From Scalesia atractyloides (lineage: Eukaryota > Streptophyta > Magnoliopsida > Asterales > Asteraceae), in the NCBI GenBank assembly GCA_947069175.1, contig CAMTDV010000027.1, forward strand, positions 37,461,369-37,525,368: a stretch of DNA of 64,000 nt. Direction: 5' to 3'. Numbering within the stretch: position 1 is the stretch's first letter; every line of letters starts with the position of its first letter. Under the pieces are notes generated by a model. It was not told the DNA's origin. It ran no database searches and worked only from the letters and a program-made list of their open reading frames with translations. The translations under genes and the position numbers were made by a program. Of the stretch, positions 22,464-33,780 are shown in pieces.

Positions 22464-23046
22464 GCGCTGAGTGAGGTTCGAACTCGTGACCTCCCGTATG
22501 CGTGCACGTAGCTCTACCAACTGAGCTACGTGTCTAACCCGAAATATTTCTGCTTTTAATTATATTTATATACTAATTGAATTAATCCGAAAATCATTTA
22601 TTTTAAAAACGATTTTAATGCATGACTCGGTGCTCTCCACAGGTCTCGAACCCGGGACCTGTGGGTTAGTTTGGCACACAGTCCACCGCTGGACTGTGTG
22701 TCTAACTTGGTAAAAAGTCTGGTTTTTATTATACTTATATACAAACTAGTTAAATTCATTTCTGTCCTTATATAAAAAGTTTGATAATTGTCAGAACCGG
22801 TGCGGTAGCCTAGACTCGAACCCGCGACGTATGATTTAAACGCGCACACAGTCCACCACTGGACTGTGTGTCTATCTTGGTTATTATTCCGGTTTTCATT
22901 AATCTTAAAATCTGTTTGCGAGTGAATCCGGTTCAGTTTTAAAAAGGAACATTTTTATTAAGGCGAGTGTGCGTGTGACAAGAATCGAACTCGGGACGTA
23001 TGCGTGTTTATTTGCACACAGTCCACCGCTGGACTGTGTGTCACCC
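22464..23046 (-). other. Array of four tRNA-like modules in LTR F (left copy)
   Basis: Read on the minus strand. Hairpins at 22505-22532, 22675-22700, 22845-22870 and 23015-23040 start exactly 170 bp apart. Module 1 has a 10-bp stem CACGTAGCTC with loop AGTTGGTA and a perfect box A (TAGCTCAGTTGG). Modules 2-4 have an identical 11-bp stem (CACACAGTCCA with TGGACTGTGTG), loop GCGG or GTGG, and box-A-like CAGTCCAG(C/T)GG. Box B follows 45, 45, 45 and 46 nt after box A: GTTCGAACC, GTTCGAGAC, GTTCGAGTC and GTTCGATTC. Module 2 also has an 8-bp T-like stem CACAGGTC/GACCTGTG. Acceptor and anticodon stems do not form properly, so these are tRNA-like, not functional tRNA genes. The spacers between modules are AT-rich and diverged. 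Confidence 0.8.
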
Positions 23047-23488
23047 GAGATATAACTTGATTTAAATTAAACATATATAATACCGAAACTTCATCTTCTT
23101 CGTTAAGCTTAACCCAGAACCAATGTACGACTGGTTCGACGATTTAATCAAGTTCTTTAGTGGATTGTGATTAGCTACATGTGAGATTAATAAAAACGAG
23201 AAAGATTAGGTGTAAGATATACCGAACAGAGATCCTCTGTTTCGCCGGCGAAATTCCGATGACAGCAGGTTATTCCGGCGACGTGTATCTCGTGGTAGAG
23301 GGTCTTCAGGAAGCTTGAGGTGAGTGTGGGTGGCTTCGGTATGAGCTCTAGGTGTTCTGTTTTTAGAATATGGCACAAAGGTGAAGGGGTTCGGTTTTCC
23401 GGCGAGTTGCAAAAAGTTTCCAGCGAGTGAAATTTCGTCGGGAATGGGTGTGATTGTGGGCAAAAAGGCTAACAGAGGTTAGAGGGTG

Positions 23489-23496
23489 TATTTATA
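23489..23496 (-). promoter_or_regulatory. TATA box of LTR F
   Basis: TATAAATA on the minus strand, preceded by CCC and followed by a C-rich leader. The same is at 29601-29608 in the other LTR. Confidence 0.65.
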
Positions 23497-23750
23497 GGGA
23501 AGGGCATCGATGAATTTAGTCCGATTACCGTCTGGATTCGTCGGTCAAATATTTTCCGGCGGTTATGACTGATGTCGCGGACTGGACATCGGTTATAACC
23601 GATGTTAAGGTTAATGCTTCGGTTAAATCAGAAGAAACCGTCCAATCTCGGCGAAATCGTCGGGATTTCCGACGACTGCGATTTGGGCCGTCAGTTTTGA
23701 ATTCGAGTGTGTATTTGAATTAATTGTTTCTAATAATGAGCAAGAAACAC

Positions 23751-23834
23751 AAGTGGCGGGGTGGTTTGATGGATGAGAGTTAAGTCGTTGCTGTATCTGG
23801 TTGACCCGGGTTCGGAACCCGGCTTCAGCCTTTT
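23751..23834 (+). other. Fifth tRNA-like module, Ser/Leu-type, LTR F (left copy)
   Basis: On the + strand, opposite to the element. TGGCGGGGTGG (box A, one base off) at 23754-23764 and a T-arm CCGGG..CCCGG with loop TTCGGAA at 23807-23822. Box A to box B is 56 nt, as in tRNAs with a long variable arm. A TTTT terminator follows at 23831. The right LTR copy has the better boxes. The acceptor stem is poor. Confidence 0.6.
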
Positions 23835-24013
23835 ATTTTTATTTCATTATTTTTAATACTTTTTCAAATGTAACATTTATATTCTAATATAGTTATTAAT
23901 TATGTATCGTTTAAAATTAATTTGGGCATTAAATACGCAACGAAATTTTTAACTAATTGTTCAGTTAATAAACGGAGCGGGTTTGGTAAATCCGGTTTTT
24001 GATGGATGTTACA

Positions 24014-24050
24014 GTATCCCCTACTTTTTAGAAATTTCATCCCGAAATTT
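24014..24050 (-). other. Polypurine tract and PPT-proximal motif of element F
   Basis: On the minus strand AAATTTCGGGATGAAATTTC (24031-24050) is followed by AAAAAGTAGGGGATAC and the LTR. The 20-base motif is identical to that of element A at 45513. Confidence 0.8.
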
Positions 24051-24321
24051 AAGTAGTGACATATTTGTCTAAAAAGGATGGTGTTTAGTTTGACAGTTAC
24101 ATACTTTGAAAAAGAGTAAGAGTTAAAATTTTTTTTTTGTTTGAGGCGGTAACGTTCCTTGTAAGGGTTTAGTACCCTACTACGGGAATCGCTTTTTGTT
24201 GCCTACGGTAAAAATATTGATAAGCGAAGTTGATTCACTAACTATGATTTCATGCGCAAGAGTTTTGATATGTTTGGAAAGATAAGGTTATATCCTAAAA
24301 CAAAACTTCTAATACTACAAC

Positions 24322-25370
24322 CTACATGGAACTTATCATAACCGCCTGACAATGCATCTGATCCTTTGGCAAGAATACTTATATATAGGAAGTACCAGCG
24401 GCGTATCCACCATATTCTTGTCAAATTTTCATTGGTTTTATCAGTAAGTTATGATTGGTTCTATGATGTGACTCTAGAACATAAATAAACACCACAACCA
24501 ATGTCTGAGTCCTAATTCTGATAGTATACATGTTTGATTGGTGACATAATCCCATTTCTTTAAATGATGAGATGATATAAATGCTAGATCAGTGAGTATA
24601 AAACAAACTTTAACCAAGAAATTACTAAATCCTACATGGAACTTCTCATAACCGCCTGACAATGCCTCTGATCCTTTGATGTGACTCTAGAACATAAATA
24701 AACACCACAACCAATGTCTGAGTCCTAATTCTGATAGTATACATGTTTGATTGGTGACATAATCCCATTTCTTTAAATGATGAGATGATATAAATGCTAG
24801 ATCAGTGAGTATAAAACAAACTTTAACCAAGAAATTACTAAATCCTACATGGAACTTCTCATAACCGCCTGACAATGCCTCTGATTCTTTGGCAAGAATA
24901 CTTATATATAGGAAGTACCAGCGGCGTATCCACCATATTCTCGTCAAATTTTCATTGGTTTTATCAGTAAGTTATGATTAGTCCTATGTGACTCTAAAAC
25001 ATAAACAAACACAACAACCAAAGCTTGAGTCTTAATTCTGATAGTATACATGTTTGAATGATGACAGTACCTCTCTCGTTTGTTATGATGGAGAGGTTAG
25101 TCTATGTAGAAATGGAACACAATCCAATTTCTTTAAATGATGAGATGCTATAAATGCTAAATCAGTGAGTACAAAACAAACTTCAATAAAGACAATACTA
25201 AATTCTACATGGAACTTCTCATAACCGCCAGATAATGCCTCTGATCCTTTGACAAGAATACTTATATATAAGAAGTACCAGCGGCGTATCCACCATATTC
25301 TTGTCAAATTCTCATTGGCTTTATCCGTAAGTTATGATTGGTTCTATGTGACTCTAAAACATTAACAAAC
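24322..25370. repeat. Tandem repeats in the 3' half of element F
   Basis: Repeat starts (CTACATGGAAC) at 24322, 24632, 24845 and 25205. A 213-bp block at 24465-24677 is duplicated nearly perfectly at 24678-24890. Minus-strand frames beginning MTRIWWIRRWYF recur in three units because of the repetition. They lack any known domain. Confidence 0.85.
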
Positions 25371-25463
25371 TGAAATAGTAATTCGCATTAAGATCCTTGG
25401 ATAAGATTCCAATTTATAACTGGGATACGGGAAAATTGAGATAACATAAAGAAAATCATAAAA

Positions 25464-26849
25464 CTAAGCGGTTGGAGTTGAATCTTGATTTTTGGTGAAG
25501 GGGACTAGTTGGGTGGTTTCGTTTGGGCCGCCATTATCTTCAACAGGATTGGCGTTGATGCTGAAAACTCTTCCTCTTGCTGGTGGCCTAGTGATTGGGT
25601 TTCCTTGGTTTGCTTGGTTAACTGGGTTTGATTGAGCTTGAGCATTTATGATGTTAAACAACTGAGGGCACGTGTTTCTAAAGTGGGTAGGGTCGCCACA
25701 ATTGAAACAAGCTCGAACATATGGGAACATGGGGTATTGGGGTTGTTGATAGGTTTGGATCATGTTTTGAGTAGGGGAAAAGATTTGGTTTTGAGCGGTG
25801 CGGCAAGCCTTGCTCAAATGACCATAGCGTCCACAATTCGCACATAGTCGACAAGGTAAGGTAGATGGATGGTGATAAAAACAGGTGTTACATCGAGGGT
25901 GAGGTCCAAGGTATGGTTTCTTATTTGGGTAAGTTGAGTTGGGTGCTACTTGAGTGACGGGGATAGCTTGGATGGGCATGGCTTGTGAAATTGGTTGATT
26001 ACGTTGGGTGACAGCGAAAAGTTGCCCATCTCGTTTTCTCTTAAAAATGGGTTGAGAAGGGGATTCGGTTTGGGTGGAGTTTGAAGTTTCAGTTGATGCT
26101 TTATCCTTCTTCTTCTCCTCCTTGAAGTCTTTATTCCGGATGCGGTTCTCGGTGAGCTCTGTAGCTAACTCCATTGCGGCTTCCAAGGTTACAAGTGTGG
26201 TACTTATTACAGAGTCTTGAATTTTTTACGGAAGACCTCGAATGTAATGCTTGATCAAACGGTAGAGGGGAGTGAATAAGTTGGGAACCATTTGATTTAA
26301 CTCGAGGAATCTTTTGTTGTATGTGGTGTGGTCGCCTTCCTTTTGCTTCAACGAATAGAACTCATCCTCTAATTTCTTGATTTCGCTCCTTGGGCAAAAC
26401 CGTCTGGTCATGATTTCCTTCAACTCTTCCCAAGTCAAAGTCATAGCATCTTCAACACCTCGTTTGGCCTTCTCTGTATTCCACCAAGTAAGTGCTATTC
26501 CAAATAAACGACCAGTAGCATATCGCACTTTGCGATCGTCGGGGCAATCGCAATTTAGAAAAGTGTTCTCCATTTCTTCAAACCAATGGAGGAGAGCGGT
26601 GACACCTTCAGTCCCTTCGTATTTTGGAGGGTCGCATGATTTGAAATGCTTGTAGGTGAATTTAGTGGTATTTGGGGGAGGGTTGATAACATTTTGATCT
26701 TCTTGGTTGACAGGATTAGCGGTAAGTGCTTGTTGGACTTGGATTACAATGTTGGGTATTACGACAGCCATTTGTTGAGCGATTAGGGCAGCCATGCGCT
26801 CGCGGGCTTTTCCTGCTCTCATCTTCCTACGAGCAAGACTAGAAGACAT
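25464..26849 (-). pseudogene. gag: gag of element F, one in-frame stop
   Basis: One frame of 462 codons from the ATG at 26849 to the stop at 25464-25466, interrupted once by TAA at 26226-26228. The N-terminal half has the Ty3/gypsy gag core (FKSCDPPKYEGTEG, LTWWNTEK, LTWEELKEIMTRRFCP). The C-terminal half is Gln/Pro/Asn-rich with CX2CX4HX4C zinc knuckles CANCGRYGHLSKAC and CFNCGDPTHFRNTC, and a degenerate Cys/His block before them. The protein would coat and package the element RNA. It ends without running into a protease or RT, so this is a gag-only element. The single stop may be recent. Confidence 0.85.
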
Positions 26850-27618
26850 CTACAAGGAATACATATCAAGAGTATGAGTTGGATGTTTTTGGGATTATGG
26901 GTCGTATTTAGGAATGAACATTTATAAAATAAATATAAAATAATAAATCTACTACATCCATAAGATGTCTTGGGCTTTGCTCGTAATTGGGCATTGCATG
27001 CCGCCATACTTCACCTTCGTAATCATGTGGGCCCCCATGAATACCGGGTTTTTCCTATGGTTCGCATGTGTTAGCCTGGTTACGCACACTAAAACCCGGA
27101 GAAAATCGAGAAATATGTAACGTATGATATTCGAAATGTGTCCAGGTGTGGACACGGTGACGCCTCAAAGTGGGGTTAGTTCGAACGACGTTTGGTGTGG
27201 CATGCTTTGGCCTAATAGGTCCTTCGTACTCTCATCGTTAGTCCCCAGGTAGGCAAACTGGTCCGTTATATTGGATTTATACGAATGCCAACCTAGACAG
27301 GACGTTCCGACTACCGGTACTTGTACCCTTACAGTTACTACATGCCCGTCGCAGAACTCACTTTGATGAGATTTGAAAAATGAAAAACGCGACAAAATCA
27401 TTGAATAACAAAAGTATGAAGATGATTTGAATATGTGAACATTGAAATATGTATGATGAATGTGTATGTAAGTATGTATGTTTGACTGTAAGTATAAACA
27501 AATATGAAACAAATAAATATCATAAGTTTGCATGTAACCACATAATCAATTAAAATCTAGTCAACTATAGTATAGGCTCTAAGGGTCTAATAACCTATCC
27601 TATATCCCTATACTCATG
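26850..27618 (-). other. Element F leader between primer site and gag
   Basis: Non-coding, with no recognisable protein in any frame. Confidence 0.5.
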
Positions 27619-27630
27619 GCTCTGATACCA
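27619..27630 (-). other. Primer-binding site of element F
   Basis: GCTCTGATACCA on the + strand is the complement of TGGTATCAGAGC (initiator-Met tRNA), 3 bases from the LTR start at 27634. Confidence 0.9.
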
Positions 27631-28574
27631 ATCTGTCACACCCCGACCCGCAGCGGAAAAGGTGATCGGGGCATGATTGGGTTATCATCAAAGCTCATGA
27701 CATTTATTATAACGTTTCATATTTATTATTACAATTTAAAGGGAAAGATACATTCATAATTACATCATGTTCTACACATCATTCTAGACTTCATTATTTT
27801 CTTCTAAGGCATTTCCTATGTTTTCCTTGCTTCATCCTGTTCACCTGTATCATGTGTAAAAATGGTTTTTGGATCAACAAAAAGTTGGCGAGTGAATCCT
27901 ATGAAAAACATTTGAACAAGTTTATTGAATTGATTATAAAATAAAGTGCACAACCACATATGAATAAATATAGATGTAAACTTATTCACAAAACACTTAA
28001 TCATTAAATAATGCACACACATACAATAATAGATTGTTTTGAGGCACGCGTTGCTCAACTCGTCTCCCACGAGGAACTGATGGGCCTAATGAATGATTTG
28101 CATACAACTCGACAATATGTAAAACATAAACTACAAACAATATTACATTCTAAGTTCAGATCTTAATATGGTATGGCACGAGTTTAAATAAACGAGTTAA
28201 TTTTAGTGACACATGACACACCCCAAAACGTGTAATTTAAAAAGGGGAGTTGTAAGATTCACTCACATTGGGTGCGTTCGGTTGATGATGTTGAATGCGC
28301 ACGAAAGTTTGATTTAACCACGAGTGAAACTAACCTAGATAATAACATAATGGTTTGGTAAATAAGCGGATTTTATTAATCAACTTTAGTAGGATTATTG
28401 GATATATTTTTGTGAGTTTAAGGCTATTTTCTAACTTTAAAAATGTTATTTTTAAGTATTTTTAATTGATTTTTAAATAAAATAAATAAATAAAAATAAT
28501 AAAAAAATGTTGACTTTTTGACCGTTGACTTGTTGACCGTTGACCTGTTGACCGGTTTGATTGTGTTATTATGT

Positions 28575-29157
28575 GCGCTGAGTGAGGTTCGAACTCGTGA
28601 CCTCCCGTATGCGTGCACGCAGCTCTACCAACTGAGCTACGTGTCTAACCCGAAATATTTATGTTTTTAATTATATTTATATACTAATTGAATTAATCCG
28701 AAAATCATTTATTTTAAAAACGATTTTAATGCATGACTCGGTGCTCTCCACAGGTCTCGAACCCGGGACCTGTGGGTTAGTTTGGCACACAGTCCACCGC
28801 TGGACTGTGTGTCTAACTTGGTAAAAAGTCTGGTTTTTATTATACTTATATACAAACTAGTTAAATTCATTTCTGTCCTTATATAAAAAGTTTGATAATT
28901 GCCAGAACCGGTGCGGTAGCCTAGACTCGAACCCGCGACGTATGATTTAAACGCGCACACAGTCCACCACTGGACTGTGTGTCTATCTTGGTTATTATTC
29001 CGGTTTTCATTAATCTTAAAATATGTTTGCGAGTGAATCCGGTTCAGTTTTAAAAAGGAACATTTTTATTAAGGCGAGTGTGCGTGTGACAAGAATCGAA
29101 CTCGGGACGTATGCGTGTTTATTTGCACACAGTCCACCGCTGGACTGTGTGTCTAAC
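28575..29157 (-). other. Array of four tRNA-like modules in LTR F (right copy)
   Basis: Hairpins start at 28616, 28786, 28956 and 29126, again 170 bp apart. Modules 2-4 keep the 11-bp stems perfectly. Module 1 has one base change in the stem relative to the left copy (28620). Box B cores are unchanged. Confidence 0.8.
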
Positions 29158-29865
29158 CCGAGATATAACTTGATTTAAATTAAACATATATAATACCGAA
29201 ACTTCATCTTCTTCGTTAAGCTTAACCCAGAACCAATGTACGACTAGTTCGACGATTTAATCAAGTTCTTTAGTGGGTTGTGATTAGCTACATGTGAGAT
29301 TAATAAAACGAGAAAGATTAGGTGTAAGATATACCGAACAGAGATCCTCTGTTTCGCCGGCGAAATTCCGATGACAGCAGGTTATTCCGGCGACGTGTAT
29401 CTCGCGGTAGAGGGTCTTCAGGAAGCTTGAGGTGAGTGTGGGTGGCTTCGGTATGAGCTCTAGGTGTTCTGTTTTTAGAATATGGCACAAAGGTGAAGGG
29501 GTTCGGTTTTCCGGCGAGTTGCAAAAAGTTTCCGGCGAGTGAAATTTCATCGGGAATGGGTGGGATTGTGGGCAAAAAGGCTAACAGAGGTTAGAGGGTG
29601 TATTTATAGGGAAGGACATCGATGAATTTAGTCTGATTACCGTCTGGATTCGTCGGTCAAATATTTTCCGTCGGTTATGACTGATGTCGCGGACTGGACA
29701 TCGGTTATAACCGATGTTAAGGTTAATGCTTCGGTTAAATCAGAAGAAACCGTCCAATCTCGGCGAAATCGTCGGGATTTCCGACGACTGCGATTTGGGC
29801 GCGTCAGTTTTGAATTCGAGTTTGTGTATTTGAATTAATTGTTTCTAATAATGAACAAGAAACAC

Positions 29866-29949
29866 AAGTGGCGGAGTGGTTTGATGGATGAGAGTTAAGT
29901 CGTTGCTGTATCTGGTTGACCCGGGTTCGAAACCCGGCTTCAGCCTTTT
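29866..29949 (+). other. Fifth tRNA-like module, Ser/Leu-type, LTR F (right copy)
   Basis: Perfect box A TGGCGGAGTGG at 29869-29879 and box B GTTCGAAAC at 29925-29933 (56 nt apart), a 5-bp T stem CCGGG/CCCGG with loop TTCGAAA, and TTTT at 29946-29949. It could support Pol III transcription on the + strand. Confidence 0.6.
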
Positions 29950-30133
29950 ATTTTTATTTCATTATTTTTAATACTTTTTCAAATGTAACATTTATATTCT
30001 AATATACTTATTAATTATATATCGTTTAAAATTAATTTGGGCATTAAATACGCAACGAAATTTTTAACTGATTGTTCGGTTAATAAACGGAACGGGTTTG
30101 GTAAATCCGGTTTTTGACGGATGTTACATAATG

Positions 30134-31049
30134 TAGGATCAATTGATCTGAGGATCTACTCAAGTTGAAACACACCATGAGAATCCAATCCAACGGATCG
30201 TAGAGGTAAGAGTGCGCATGGAACAAACATGCACCTGAATTGTGACTTTAAGAGATGAAACTGGTTCATTAACGTAGGTTACCAGGAAAAGCAAGGCAAC
30301 TGTTCCACCATCCGAGTCAGGTTAGAGTTCAGGTGTGCAATAGGCAAAGTGTTCTTAGTTTCATGGTCAATCATTATCTCGAAGAATATCAACCAAAGAT
30401 GTAGAATCGGGAAAAATGATGACATCTCGATGTCAATGGTCTCTGCAATAATGTGTGCAACAAACTGCCCTAACGCAGGGTGCCTCACGCCAGGGCCACC
30501 TGCTCAGGTTGAAAGAAAGTAGAACTAGTGGGGCCGGGGTAATGTCGTTGCTAGGTAGAGAAAGGACTCGTTTTCGATAACTCAACTCCCAAGAGATATG
30601 CATCAATGTTGTATGTCGTCCCAATCATGGACTTGAGAAAGCTCACCATACCCGATAGTACCATCGGTAGGCTCAAGCTAGTGTTTTGCTAATCTATGTG
30701 GTGTAGGAAGAAGTACAAATGATTGTGATGGGAAACGCTCCTCTAGAGGCTCCGTCTCATGGCCCTCCGATAGGAGTAGATTCACGTTGTTGGCGATCCC
30801 ATGAGCATCGCCACTAGGGATGAAGATACAAAGAGTTTCGTGTGTTCCTCGTCAGTAGAGGGTTAAATGGATGATGTCGACATGCCTACAATTTCAATGT
30901 AAGTTTTTATGTGATGTACATAGGCATATCATGTATGAGTGTTCTTGTATGTCAGGTATGTGTGTTTGTGTTGGTGTGTGACTAATGCATTGTCTAAGCT
31001 ATAGACTAAGTCTACTCTTTAATGCAAACCTAGTTCACTATAACCATTG
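30134..31049 (-). other. Element E interior, part 2, non-coding
   Basis: Between F and E's primer site. No recognisable protein in either strand. Confidence 0.55.
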
Positions 31050-31061
31050 GCTCTGATACCA
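31050..31061 (-). other. Primer-binding site of element E
   Basis: GCTCTGATACCA on the + strand, complement of the initiator-Met primer site, 3 bases from the LTR at 31065. Confidence 0.9.
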
Positions 31062-31064
31062 ATC

Positions 31065-33632
31065 TGTCACACCCTCAAATTCCACATGCGGAGTTCTACC
31101 GCGAGGCGCGTGACAAACCAGGATCATAGTCATTAGTAATACTGAACGACCACTATATGAATTTAGAAATTTTGATGTTTCATTCATGAGAAAATATTGT
31201 TTATACACATGAGTTGCGGAAGCGTAACAATTACAAAACTGAAATAGTTAATGTAATTTAAAAGATGAGTCTATTTGTTTGATGAAATCAATGAGACTCC
31301 AAAATGCATCCTAGTCCTGATGTGTGCTACCTTAGCAACCTGAGAAAGACATGCAAGAACAAGTGTCAACATATAATGATGAGTGAGTTCACAGGTTTTA
31401 AGTTACAGATATAGAGTAAGTTGTTTCTCAATCGTTTTCCACTGTTTCAAACCCGAAACAGTAAGTTTTAGTATTTAGCAGTGACTTGTTATATTTTTAG
31501 GTAGCTAACCTAAGTTATGTCAACAAAGAGTTCGATCCAAAGCTGACGTTGCTGCCCCTGTTGTGCCAGGTCTATCACCAACCATGGCTAAATGTTAGGA
31601 AAATTCTACACCCGTGACCATCAACGTTCGGTCTTGCTGGCGCGACCAGCTCGAGTGGGGCTTGTCGGGCCCAGTAGTACTACTAAAAATTCCCTCGCTA
31701 TAATCCAATACTAACGGCATCGTAAGTTTTAAGGGAACTGACATGTGATAAATGCTACTTTGTGACCATAACTAATATAACAAAAACTCTAGCAGTTGTG
31801 TCGTTACCTTACCGTAACGTTATGACATTCTCTACCGTAATGTAGTGCATGCTTTCTCCCCCTGTGTTTTAAAAACATTTAAAATAGTAGGGGCCGTGAA
31901 CTCACCTGGTGTGCAAGCATAAAACTCCATATAGCAAATAAAGACAAGCAAAGCTTGAAGCTTGAAATATCCAACTTTCCCGTGCCCTACTACAAATAAA
32001 GGACACCTTAAAGTCTATTGGAAATAGTCCATAGTTTCACAACTTGGTTATAAAGATAGTTTATTCAACTACATAGTCTAGATCAAAACACTATTCGATT
32101 TAGACGATTTAACTTGACGAACCGATAGGGACTTAGTATGGGTTTCTCGTGAATATATTTATAAAACCGTTTGTGTGTGTGTATATATATATAGTCCAAT
32201 AAATTCCTGCAAGTAATACATCACAAGATTAGTCGATTCCCAATCATCAACTATTGTTACACCCTTGACCCACCTGTCGGTTCGGTTCGTTCACGAGTTA
32301 ACTTCTTATTACAACGATAAGATTATGTATACAAATTTACACAAATACAACATATATTTAATCGGTTTACGTCGTTACCTTCAAGCAAGACGTATCTAAC
32401 AAAAACGACACACGAGCCTCGAACTACATGATGACCAAATCTGACCCGCTAACCACAGTTAACCGTTTGACTAACTTTGACTTTTTGACCCATGTTTTGA
32501 CCAGGTTTGACTTGACAACTCGAGTTGACCAAAATAGAATATCGCCAACATCAACATTCCGCCATCGAGACACCACCACCTGAAGCCGGACCAATACCAC
32601 TGCCACCATCGAATCCTCACTCGAGTCACATCCACCACCTTCAGCGTTTACCCGAACGTATCACCACTGACTGGAAATCGCCTTACATCTCGAATAAACC
32701 CGATTCTAAATGTTAGATCTGAATAAGAACACATAACACATTGCAAGCCATGGAGATCGTGTATAGGGTGGTAGTGCTGAGCAAAAATGTGAGATCGAGA
32801 GTTAGACCTACGTATTTGTTTTAGATCTGAAACATGAACCGCTCACAAGCCAATCCACCCTTGTGAGCTCGAAAACCTCACCCACTTCCGTCACCTAACC
32901 TCACCACCAACCACCACCCTCCTTCCACCATCAAAACCATCACGTCGGCCGCCTCCCTTGGTCTTGGTGGAACCCTAAACGCACCGCCGCTAGCCACACA
33001 ACCGCTGCCCTCCACCGCTCTGCCTTCAACCAACCCCAACAACCGTCGCACAACACCCACAACCACCCTACCCCATCTTCGTCTTCGTAAGGGGGTGTGC
33101 GCCGCTACTGTTGCCGCCATAGAGGGTGGCCAGCCGCCCCTCAACCTCCGCCACACTCTCAAACTTCGAATCACTCTCTCTCTCTTACTAGTATGTGCAG
33201 ATGTGCGTGTGTTTTGTAGAGATTTGTGTAGGTTAGTGTGTATTTTCTTGGAGGAGATATAGATGGGGGTTAGGGTTTGCTAAATGATGAGGGGAAATAG
33301 AGAAAGAGATGGTTATATACTAGGGTTTTGGTGTAGGTGGGTGCACACTACGTATACGAACCCGTTTATAATTGTGTTCCTAGTTATAAAAACGCTCGTT
33401 TAAATTATACAAAATAAATATAATAGTTAACTTATGTGTTTTTATTATTAGTTTAAATCAACAAACAATTATCCAGAATATATAGGTGCTAAAATAAATA
33501 TGCTTGACAAAATTTATTTGTTAAATAACATGTTTCACCCGTGACTAGTTTATTATTATTCAATAAATAAAAATCCATGATATTTTACAGGTAACTCTTT
33601 ATAATTAACCAGCGAATATACGGGTTGTCACA
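31065..33632 (-). repeat. Element E 5' LTR (right copy)
   Basis: 2568 bp, paired with 15657-18216. TTGAC cluster at 32467-32529 and TATA-like box at 33313-33318 (minus). Confidence 0.9.
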
Positions 33633-33780
33633 GCTAATATCACCATTGCGGTGACTAAACATCCATTAGTAATGTATTACCCTTTCGGGTTATAATTTAT
33701 TTTATATAGCTTGTGTGATCTATCCTGATCCCGGCGAATATCACCAGTGCGGTGACTAAACATCCATTAGTGGTGTAGTG
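33633..33780 (+). repeat. Element B 81-bp repeat array, continued beyond E
   Basis: It begins with the duplicated GCTAA and carries ATATCACCA(T/G)TGCGGTGA and TTATATAGC units as at 15377-15656. Confidence 0.8.

Larger units (their letters stand above)
21524..24013 (-). repeat. Element F 3' LTR (left copy)
   Basis: Paired with 27634-30128. Minus-strand TATAAATA lies at 23489-23496, with a start expected near 23465. Four tRNA-like modules lie downstream (22464-23046) and one opposite-strand module lies upstream (23751-23834). A TTGAC cluster is at 22399-22441. A short hairpin AACAGAG..CTCTGTT is at 23224-23240. Confidence 0.92.
21524..30128 (-). mobile_element. LTR retrotransposon F, minus strand, gag-only, youngest insertion
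   Basis: TGTCACACC at 21524 and GGATGTTACA at 30128, flanked by TAATG at 21519-21523 and 30129-30133. LTRs are 2490 and 2495 bp. In the first about 620 bases I count about 7 differences (about 99% identity), so the insertion is recent relative to B. The interior (3.6 kb) has a single gag frame with one stop, no protease or pol, and a tandem-repeat region before the polypurine tract. The LTRs carry an array of tRNA-like modules. Confidence 0.92.
27634..30128 (-). repeat. Element F 5' LTR (right copy)
   Basis: Same layout as the left copy. Positions in the tRNA-like array are offset by exactly 6111, with no indel across the array. TATAAATA is at 29601-29608 on the minus strand. Confidence 0.92.
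15657..33632 (-). mobile_element. LTR retrotransposon E, minus strand, non-coding (LARD-like)
   Basis: TGTCACACCC at 15657 and GGTTGTCACA at 33632, flanked by GCTAA at 15652-15656 and 33633-33637. Minus orientation is shown by the primer-site complement at 31050-31061 next to the right LTR and the polypurine complement at 18217 next to the left LTR. About 4.2 kb of its own interior has no recognisable gag or pol. Element F is nested in it. It interrupts B's tandem repeats. Confidence 0.9.

Noticed and set aside
22464..22545. Functional tRNA gene
   Set aside because: Box A and box B are present with tRNA spacing, but no acceptor stem or anticodon stem forms, so it is reported as tRNA-like only.
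22464..23046. CRISPR-like array because of the regular 170-bp spacing
   Set aside because: Eukaryotic LTR context, repeats that are hairpins of 26-28 bp with 142-144 bp spacers identical in the two LTRs, and no cas genes.
25632..25847. 71-codon + strand frame over element F gag
   Set aside because: Antisense shadow of the zinc-knuckle region.
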